Origin: an archaeon
GTDB lineage: Archaea; Asgardarchaeota; Hermodarchaeia; Hermodarchaeales; Hermodarchaeaceae
Direction: 5' to 3'
Assembly: GCA_016550425.1 (NCBI GenBank)
Contig: JABXGS010000218.1
Span: 1 to 11,552, forward strand
Length of the DNA stretch: 11,552 bases
A program made the position numbers and the translations under genes. This document shows positions 7,134 through 11,552 of this stretch, in pieces. Positions within the stretch are counted from its first letter, which is position 1. Every line of letters begins with the position of its first letter. The notes below the pieces were generated by a model. It was not told where the DNA came from. It saw only the letters and a program-made list of their open reading frames with translations, and ran no database searches.

Positions 7134-7160
7134 AGGAAACCTTAATAGGTTACCTTTCCT
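7134..7160. promoter_or_regulatory. Imperfect inverted repeat just upstream of the 7198 Lrp promoter
   Basis: AGGAAA (7134-7139) and TTTCCT (7155-7160) form outer arms, and AACC (7138-7141) and GGTT (7148-7151) inner arms around TTAATA, with three unpaired bases (7152-7154). A further ATTAAGG (7099-7105) matches CCTTAAT (7140-7146) in reverse complement. Positioned directly before the TATA-like box, this resembles the autoregulatory operators of Lrp/AsnC proteins. That role is inferred from position and symmetry only. Confidence 0.35.
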
Positions 7161-7167
7161 AGTGGCG

Positions 7168-7175
7168 TTTTATAC
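7168..7175 (+). promoter_or_regulatory. TATA-like box for the Lrp-KaiC operon
   Basis: TTTTATAC is centred about 26 bases before the GTG at 7198, suggesting a transcript that begins at or very near the start codon. This conflicts with the good GAGGG (7187-7191) ribosome binding site six bases before the GTG, which such a transcript would omit. Either a different box is used or GAGGG serves only longer transcripts. Confidence 0.45.
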
Positions 7176-7197
7176 ATTATATCCTTGAGGGAATTAA

Positions 7198-7725
7198 GTG
7201 AAACTGGATGACAAGGATTTACACATTCTCTCTCTACTCCAAAAAGATGGTCGTGCAAAGTACACGCAAATCGCTAGAACCTTATCCAAAGCGATGAATC
7301 AAAACATTCCAGATACTACCATTTTATTTCGTATTCGAAAACTCCAACAGGCTGGAGTGATAAAACGGTTTACTGTTAGCATAGACCCAGAGATGCTAGA
7401 CTATACTGTCTCGGGTGTGATGTTCATTGAAATTGGTGGACATATTCTCCGAGATATTACAATAGAGCACACACAGAAAATTAAAGCTGAACTTGAAAGC
7501 CGATCAAATGTGATATTTCTTGCTCTCAATGAAACAGAAACCGGACTTTTTGCGATTATTCTCGGAAAACAGACAACGGATCTTGAAGAAATTTTTGATA
7601 AATTGAAAGACAACCCTGATGTTGTTGATGCAAAACTATGGTTCTTAAAACAACCAACAAAAGGTGACAGCCTAATTGGCACAGGCTTACCTATAATTGA
7701 ATCGGAGGAAATAGATGATGTCTGA
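7198..7725 (+). CDS. Lrp/AsnC family transcriptional regulator, coupled to a KaiC-like ATPase
   Basis: A 175-residue protein. A winged helix-turn-helix lies at about 1-58 (LDDKDLHILSLLQKDGRAKYTQIARTL, then TTILFRIRKLQQAGVIKRF) with a longer linker (SKAMNQNIPD) than usual between the second and recognition helices. An ACT/RAM-like domain follows at about 70-150 (VSGVMFIEIGGH, NVIFLALNETETGLFAIILG). A polar tail of about 20 residues ends in EESEEIDD-like acids. The GTG start is supported by GAGGG. The last 11 bases overlap the KaiC-like gene, so the two are probably translated together and act in one pathway. Candidate operator and TATA elements lie upstream, which fits autoregulation. The effector is unknown. 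Confidence 0.88.
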   Translation: MKLDDKDLHILSLLQKDGRAKYTQIARTLSKAMNQNIPDTTILFRIRKLQQAGVIKRFTVSIDPEMLDYTVSGVMFIEIGGHILRDITIEHTQKIKAELESRSNVIFLALNETETGLFAIILGKQTTDLEEIFDKLKDNPDVVDAKLWFLKQPTKGDSLIGTGLPIIESEEIDDV

Positions 7726-8455
7726 GACATCAGAAAGGGTGAAGACAGGAATTCCTGGGTTAGACGGAATCCTACATGGAGGGTTCATTCCTGGAAGTAA
7801 CGTGCTTGTCTCTGGAGGGGCCGGCACTGGAAAGACGATCTTCTGTATGCAGTTTCTGTATTCGGGAGCGATGAAATATGGTGACAACGGTGTGTTTGTC
7901 ACCTTAGAAGAGCGACCAAAAGAGTTGCGCCATGAAGCAACGCGTTTTGGATGGAACTTTGAGAAATTGCAGGAAGAGGAAAAACTCATCATCGTGGATG
8001 CGGCTTCAAGCAAAGCGGGACTACCAACCACAGAACCACACGCAATTCGAACGGGACTTGACATCAATGCGCTTGCACAAGAAATCTATCGAGTAACAAA
8101 GCGAATCAATGCACGACGTATCGTCATCGATTCAGTGTCTGGTCTTGGTATCCGCTTTGAAGGAATAGCCGCGGTACGAAATGCGATTTTCAAGTTATCT
8201 AGTTTGTTACGAGAGCTTGGAGCAACATCAATCATGACTTCTGAGGTTGCAGAAGGCTCAACTGGATTTAGCAGGTATGGCGTTGAAGAATTCATTGCCC
8301 AAGGCCTTATCATTCTCTCACTTACAGAGCAAGATAGGGAATTACGTCGCAGTCTTGTTGTTCGAAAAATGCGACAAACTGGACATAGCCTTAAGCGGTT
8401 TCCTTTCGAAATTAGTAGTTCTGGGCTTGTCGTAATGCCCGGTGGCGAATTATAA
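7715..8455 (+). CDS. Single-domain KaiC-like (RAD55/RecA-superfamily) ATPase
   Basis: A 246-residue protein with the full KaiC-domain signature: TGIPGLDGILHGGFIPGS (11-28), Walker A GGAGTGKT (34-41), the tandem Glu of TLEERP (63-68; E65 and E66, catalytic in KaiC), Walker B RIVIDS (135-140) and the C-terminal RKMRQTGHS motif with PFEI. The presence of E65-E66 argues against the archaellum protein ArlH, which usually lacks the catalytic pair. Archaeal single-domain KaiC proteins are thought to act in signalling by nucleotide binding and protein contacts; the partner is unknown. ATG is chosen because GGAGG (7704-7708) lies six bases before it; a second ATG follows immediately. It overlaps the upstream Lrp gene by 11 bases, and its start lies within a hairpin. 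It ends 15 bases from the convergent peptidase gene. Confidence 0.92.
   Translation: MMSETSERVKTGIPGLDGILHGGFIPGSNVLVSGGAGTGKTIFCMQFLYSGAMKYGDNGVFVTLEERPKELRHEATRFGWNFEKLQEEEKLIIVDAASSKAGLPTTEPHAIRTGLDINALAQEIYRVTKRINARRIVIDSVSGLGIRFEGIAAVRNAIFKLSSLLRELGATSIMTSEVAEGSTGFSRYGVEEFIAQGLIILSLTEQDRELRRSLVVRKMRQTGHSLKRFPFEISSSGLVVMPGGEL
7716..7732 (+). promoter_or_regulatory. Perfect 7-base-pair hairpin over the Lrp stop and KaiC-like start
   Basis: TGATGTC (7716-7722) and GACATCA (7726-7732) are exact reverse complements, separated by the three bases TGA, which are the Lrp gene's stop codon. The left arm covers most of the KaiC-like start codons at 7715 and 7718. In RNA this could partly hide the start until a ribosome finishing the Lrp frame opens it. 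As DNA it is also a 17-base near-palindrome that could be an operator. Function is inferred. Confidence 0.4.
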
Positions 8456-8470
8456 ACCCTAGAAGGCCTC

Positions 8471-9049
8471 TCACAATAAAGTAGTCAGAATCAGCAAAGT
8501 AGTGAATACTATGCAAAAATAGACTATCAACGGAACTTCAACCACTTGCCATTGTTCGTTTTGTGAATGCGCTTTAGAAAGGGATCGTGTCAGCCAATAT
8601 GTTTTCTTTTTTGGTTTGTGGACGATGTCTATAGTCTTCGATAACTGGTTCCATTTCACTATGTTTCGAATTAAAAGCCATAGGCTATGAGCTCCAAGTA
8701 AAATGTATCCTCCGATTAGAATGCTGAAAGGCGCTACTATGATCCAAAAGGAGTCAAGAATTATCCATGGGTATAGTACTGAAACTATCAGTATTACTTT
8801 CCCATCTGCGCCTCCTAGTAATCCAACTTGGAAAGCAACTATTACTATTATGAATACAACCAAAATCTGAATTAAATACACAAACCATAATCCGGTGAAT
8901 GATATACGAATAATCGTGATTGGTGAAGCTAAAAGTCCTACGAGCCACACCCAATTGGAAACTTCTTTTGTTTGATAGTCCTGAATTGATGCAATCACTA
9001 GAAGAAGAAAGACGAAAGTAGCTGTAGCGATTCCGAGGTAAAGGTCCAA
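8471..9049 (-). CDS. Prepilin/pre-archaellin peptidase-like membrane aspartyl protease (family A24)
   Basis: A 192-residue membrane protein that would remove the class III signal peptide of pilin- or archaellin-like proteins at the inner face of the membrane. The two catalytic aspartates are recognisable: D24 in IQDYQTKEVSNW (22-33) and D82 in LLGGADGK (77-84), matching the D-x3-[KE]-[VI]-x-N and GxxD patterns. Hydrophobic segments lie at about 4-22, 34-50, 55-76, 86-101, 103-125 and 175-192, giving about six helices. A basic cytoplasmic loop (about 131-165) precedes the last. The TTG start has GAGGG six bases upstream. No pilin gene is visible here, so the substrate must lie elsewhere. The neighbour upstream on the same strand is an 81-residue membrane protein. 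Confidence 0.85.
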   Translation of the reverse strand: MDLYLGIATATFVFLLLVIASIQDYQTKEVSNWVWLVGLLASPITIIRISFTGLWFVYLIQILVVFIIVIVAFQVGLLGGADGKVILIVSVLYPWIILDSFWIIVAPFSILIGGYILLGAHSLWLLIRNIVKWNQLSKTIDIVHKPKKKTYWLTRSLSKAHSQNEQWQVVEVPLIVYFCIVFTTLLILTTLL

Positions 9050-9107
9050 TGACTACCCTCAAGCATATTGTGTACTCGATACTTAAAGCACTAACAAATA
9101 TTGAAAA

Positions 9108-9353
9108 CTATTCTGCTATGATTCCACTTCGTAAAAATCGTATATAGATGTATATTCCAAGAATTATGAAGGCAATTATTTGGACTGCAAGCCCAACGGA
9201 GAGAAGGGCTATTCCAGCTTCAAGAAAACCCGTGATTTTTCCAATAAAGATAACGCTAATACCACTAAGTAACAAGATGAAGATAAAGATCGATTCTAAC
9301 AACGTTCCAAACCGACTAAGTAAGGTTCGAAAACGAGAGTTAACAGTTGACAC
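9108..9353 (-). CDS. Small two-helix membrane protein, unknown function
   Basis: An 81-residue protein I do not recognise. After a basic N-terminus (residues 1-16, with Arg at 7, 9 and 14), two hydrophobic helices follow at about 20-40 and 46-72, and a short tail ends RSGIIAE. SRFGTLLES (13-21) before the first helix faintly recalls a pilin signal (Gly, then a Glu a few residues on). However, the Glu is at +4 rather than the usual +5, the Gly is preceded by Phe rather than Lys/Arg, and a second helix is not pilin-like. The GTG start is supported by GGTGAT (9365-9360), six bases upstream. It lies 58 bases upstream of the prepilin peptidase on the same strand, suggesting a shared transcript and perhaps a helper role. 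Confidence 0.65.
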   Translation of the reverse strand: MSTVNSRFRTLLSRFGTLLESIFIFILLLSGISVIFIGKITGFLEAGIALLSVGLAVQIIAFIILGIYIYIRFLRSGIIAE

Positions 9354-9483
9354 GCTTCTATCACCAGCTATTAGGTTACCAAATTATTCACGGGGAGGAT
9401 TTGAGCAGTATTCAGATTAGAATATAAATGTACGCCCAGCGGCTAGAAAATTAATGGTTTAAAATTGATGTGAGGTAGTAACT

Positions 9484-9786
9484 CTAGATTGCGTTAATAA
9501 TGACCTGCTTAACAGCAGGTTCGCAAACCTTCCGGACTCCGTGTTCGCCTGGTTCATAGTGGCTCTTAATCAGTCCTGCTTGTTCAAGAATTTTAACCTG
9601 AGCTGAAATATTCGCCTCAGTTTGTTTTAGTGCCTTTGCGATACGGCTTACATCCATACTCTTGTCACGAAGAAGAGAAATGATGTCCCACCTTGTTTTA
9701 CTGGAAAGCGCCTTAGCCACACGTGGCACCTCTTCATCAGGTACTTCGAATCGTTCATTCAATTTATTGGGCTCCCACCGCAGCAA
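9484..9786 (-). CDS. ArsR-type winged helix transcriptional regulator
   Basis: A 100-residue protein that is almost entirely one winged helix-turn-helix. EVPRVAKALSSKTRWDIISLL (19-39) is the typical ArsR opening, MDVSRIAKAL (44-53) and TEANISAQVKILEQAGLI (56-73) are the turn and recognition helices, and KSHYEPGEHGVRKVCEP (74-90) is the wing. Only one Cys (88) is present and there is no CxC or similar metal site, so metal sensing is unlikely. The start is a TTG without a ribosome binding site. TATATTA (9828-9822) lies about 38 bases upstream and predicts a leader of roughly a dozen bases. It sits upstream of the two-helix protein and peptidase on the same strand with a 130-base gap, and divergent from RIO2. 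Confidence 0.85.
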   Translation of the reverse strand: MLRWEPNKLNERFEVPDEEVPRVAKALSSKTRWDIISLLRDKSMDVSRIAKALKQTEANISAQVKILEQAGLIKSHYEPGEHGVRKVCEPAVKQVIINAI

Positions 9787-10001
9787 TATGATGAAACAGT
9801 AGGCAATTCATAGGCTCTCCCTAATATACGTTTCCCAATTTAATTAAGCGGAGAGTTATCTAAACATTTAATCACCTTAACGAAGATTTCTCCCTTAGAT
9901 TCGGATGCGAATTATCAGGACTCGTTAAAGTCGCTTGAAAATAAACGCCAGCCACATCAGAATGTGCCAATAGTTTTTTTCGTGGTGGTAAAGAACTTCA
10001 T
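9787..10001. promoter_or_regulatory. Divergent intergenic region between the ArsR-type and RIO2 genes
   Basis: This 215-base stretch is the longest without a gene. For the ArsR gene it holds minus-strand TATATTA (9828-9822). A palindromic TTAATTAA (9840-9847) and the inverted pair CTCTCC (9815-9820)/GGAGAG (9850-9855) bracket that box and could be an operator. For RIO2, GAAAATAAAC (9935-9944) is a weak TATA candidate and GGTGGT (9984-9989) a weak ribosome binding site. I see no tRNA, hairpin RNA or small open frame with support. Confidence 0.35.
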
Positions 10002-10910
10002 GTGATTAATGTGCATCGTCTAGCTAAGATTCTCCCCAAGATTCAATTGGATGAAATTCAGGTTCTTCAAACACTTGAAGAAATAACTCACCGTTTTGAA
10101 TATGTTCCACCCGAGGAGATTCAGAAACGAATAGCAATTGATGCTGAAGAAGTTCTGTTCATTCTTAGCAAACTGAATAAACGAGGTTTGATTCAAAGAA
10201 CAAAGAAACGGTATCTTGGTTATCGACTCTCTCAAATGGGATTCGACGCTCTAGCGCTTTATGAATTGGCCCAAAAAGATGTCATCCTCTCTATAGGACA
10301 ACCTTATGGAGAAGGCAAAGAGGCAACGGTCTATCGCGCACTTGATGCAATGGAAAAGGAAGTCGCTGTGAAGTTTCTCCGATGGGGTCGATCAAGCTTT
10401 CGAAGTGTTCGTCGATTAAGAACCCTAAAAGACGAGGGAACCTTTTCATGGATGGATTTGAGTAAACGAGCCGCAAACCGAGAATTTCGCGCTCTTAGGA
10501 AACTTCAGAAGGTAGGAGCACAGGTTCCCCACCCTATCGCGGTTAACCGCCATGTAATTGTGATGTCAAAAATATCAGGTCAACTTCTTCTAGATATTAT
10601 GGATTTTAAAAAACCACAAAATGTCTTCGAAAGAATAATCCAACAAGTAAAACTTGCATATGAAAAAGCTGAAATCGTTCATGGCGATTTAAGCGAGTAT
10701 AATATCTTTGTAGATGAAGAAGACCAAATAATTCTCTTTGATTGGCCACAATGGCAGCCTTTAACACATCCCAATGCTTTATGGTTGCTCAAGCGAGACA
10801 TCACAAATGTAGCTACCTTCTTCAGACGCAGATTTCGTCTTCAATATGACGTTAATGAAATTCTTGAGACAATAATTGCTAGTTCCGAAAGGAAGAGAAA
10901 GAATGACTAA
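10002..10910 (+). CDS. rio2: RIO2-type serine/threonine protein kinase
   Basis: A 302-residue protein of the usual archaeal RIO2 length. The N-terminal winged helix (about 1-90, with YVPPEEIQKR and LNKRGLIQR) separates RIO2 from RIO1. The kinase shows the phosphate loop GEGKEATVY (103-111), the ATP-binding Lys (K124 in VAVKFLRWG), the RIO signature region through NREFRALRKL (159-168), the catalytic loop HGDLSEYN (227-234, D229 and N234) and the metal-binding D247 in LFDWPQW. The usual archaeal form of that last motif is IDFPQ, so FDWPQ is a mild variant. RIO2 acts as an ATPase/kinase in late maturation of the small ribosomal subunit. The GTG start lacks a strong ribosome binding site; GTG at codon 4 is possible. 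The 3' end overlaps the DUF460 gene by eight bases. Confidence 0.95.
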   Translation: MINVHRLAKILPKIQLDEIQVLQTLEEITHRFEYVPPEEIQKRIAIDAEEVLFILSKLNKRGLIQRTKKRYLGYRLSQMGFDALALYELAQKDVILSIGQPYGEGKEATVYRALDAMEKEVAVKFLRWGRSSFRSVRRLRTLKDEGTFSWMDLSKRAANREFRALRKLQKVGAQVPHPIAVNRHVIVMSKISGQLLLDIMDFKKPQNVFERIIQQVKLAYEKAEIVHGDLSEYNIFVDEEDQIILFDWPQWQPLTHPNALWLLKRDITNVATFFRRRFRLQYDVNEILETIIASSERKRKND

Positions 10911-11552
10911 AACAAATCAGCCAGTAATAATAGGATTCGACATTCTTCCAAAAAGCTCCCCTTCCGCACGAAGATCACCTCGCTATGCTTTGGCTACAAT
11001 AAATGAGGAGGGGCAATTAGTGGTTAACAGCCCAATAACACGCACAGAAATGCTAAAGCAAATTCGTCGAACCAAACCGGAAATACTTGCTACTGATAAT
11101 CTCTTTGAGCTAGCTTCCACTGAGAAAGAGGTTATCGATTTTCTCTCGAAAATTCCTTCAAAAACCCGAATTATGCAGGTAACAGGATCCCCGATACATG
11201 GCCTGACATCACTAACAAAGCTAGCAAAAAGACAGGGACTCAAAGTACACAGTCACCCAGAACCCGTAGAATCTGCAAAACTAATTGTACAACTTGCTGC
11301 ATTAGGGATTGGAACCGAAGTTTCAGTCTTAGCACGAGAAACTCGTGTTATTGTTTCACGAGCTCGTAATATTGGTCCTGGTGGTTTTTCTCAGGCGCGT
11401 TTTCAAAGACGAATGCATGGAGCAATTCAACAAGTTTCACGAAGTATAATTGAAAAAATCGGGAAAGCCCAGATCGATTATGATCAATTCGAGACACGAA
11501 CAACCCATGGGCTATCTCGTTGTTTAATTCATGTTTATGAGTCCTATGACAA
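10903..11552 (+). CDS. DUF460 family protein (N-terminal part, runs off the window)
   Basis: 216 complete codons are visible and the frame stays open at the right edge. The N-terminus has GFDILPKSSP (11-20) and ATDNLFEL (63-70). Their acidic residues D13 and D65 sit where an RNase H-like fold would place its first metal ligands. Further on come VTGSP (93-97) and the family's most conserved block, RVIVSRARNIGPGGFSQ with RFQRRMHGAI (148-175). DUF460 is widespread in archaea; an RNase H-like, possibly nucleic acid-acting role is proposed from fold similarity, but the function is unproven. ATG is chosen because GGAAG (10891-10895) lies a suitable distance upstream and the gene overlaps the RIO2 stop by eight bases (ATGACTAA), implying coupled translation. 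The missing C-terminal part cannot be judged. Confidence 0.85.
   Translation, partial: MTKTNQPVIIGFDILPKSSPSARRSPRYALATINEEGQLVVNSPITRTEMLKQIRRTKPEILATDNLFELASTEKEVIDFLSKIPSKTRIMQVTGSPIHGLTSLTKLAKRQGLKVHSHPEPVESAKLIVQLAALGIGTEVSVLARETRVIVSRARNIGPGGFSQARFQRRMHGAIQQVSRSIIEKIGKAQIDYDQFETRTTHGLSRCLIHVYESYD

Noticed and set aside
7401..8067. Minus-strand open frames at 7401-7730 and 7687-8067
   Set aside because: They are opposite the Lrp and KaiC-like genes, whose protein motifs are unambiguous.
7715..8455. Archaellum protein ArlH, suggested by the nearby prepilin peptidase
   Set aside because: The catalytic Glu pair and KaiC C-terminal motif are present, and no other archaellum genes are nearby.
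8754..9062. Minus-strand frame of 102 codons overlapping the prepilin peptidase
   Set aside because: It is an alternative frame of the same strand. Only the 8471-9049 frame has the two catalytic Asp motifs and membrane helices.
9788..9794. ATGATGA resembling a C box of a C/D guide RNA
   Set aside because: No CTGA D box or D'/C' pair follows at a suitable distance.
1..11552. CRISPR array, transposon, prophage or tRNA gene
   Set aside because: No regularly spaced repeats, transposase, integrase or cloverleaf-like sequence was seen. The genes are ordinary chromosomal families.

Overview
The window looks like chromosomal DNA from an archaeon. Support comes from an archaeal (class I) CCA-adding enzyme, a RIO2 kinase, a DUF460 protein, an archaeal-type NFACT (Rqc2/NEMF) protein, a KaiC-like ATPase, a class III-type prepilin peptidase, frequent GTG and TTG starts, Shine-Dalgarno sequences of the GGAGG/GGTGAT type, and TATA-like boxes about 26 bases before several starts. 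A small three-helix protein that resembles eukaryotic EMC6 and RAB5IF (OPTI) makes an Asgard-type archaeon my best guess, but this is inference. I see no rRNA, tRNA, insertion sequence or CRISPR array. Fifteen genes fill almost the whole window.

Left part (1-3152): the N-terminal third of indolepyruvate ferredoxin oxidoreductase alpha (iorA) runs off the left edge on the minus strand. A small unrecognised gene (762-1184, +) diverges from it across a 58-base gap holding a 12-base palindrome. Then come the CCA-adding enzyme (minus), with a predicted leaderless promoter, and a divergent Lrp/AsnC regulator (plus).

Middle (3154-7093): a minus-strand cluster reads NFACT, then a four-CBS-domain protein, then AMMECR1. 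Back to back with NFACT, only 12 bases away, starts the EMC6/RAB5IF-like membrane protein. The 12-base gap consists almost entirely of two opposed ribosome binding sites. Eukaryotic NEMF/Rqc2 handles stalled nascent chains on 60S subunits, including those at the translocon. EMC6 and OPTI partner Oxa1-family insertases. The pair could therefore link ribosome rescue and membrane insertion.

Right part (7198-11552): an Lrp/AsnC regulator overlaps the start of a single-domain KaiC-like ATPase, with a perfect hairpin centred on the regulator's stop codon. On the minus strand follow a prepilin peptidase, a small two-helix membrane protein and an ArsR-type regulator. Finally RIO2 kinase overlaps a DUF460 gene that leaves the window on the right.
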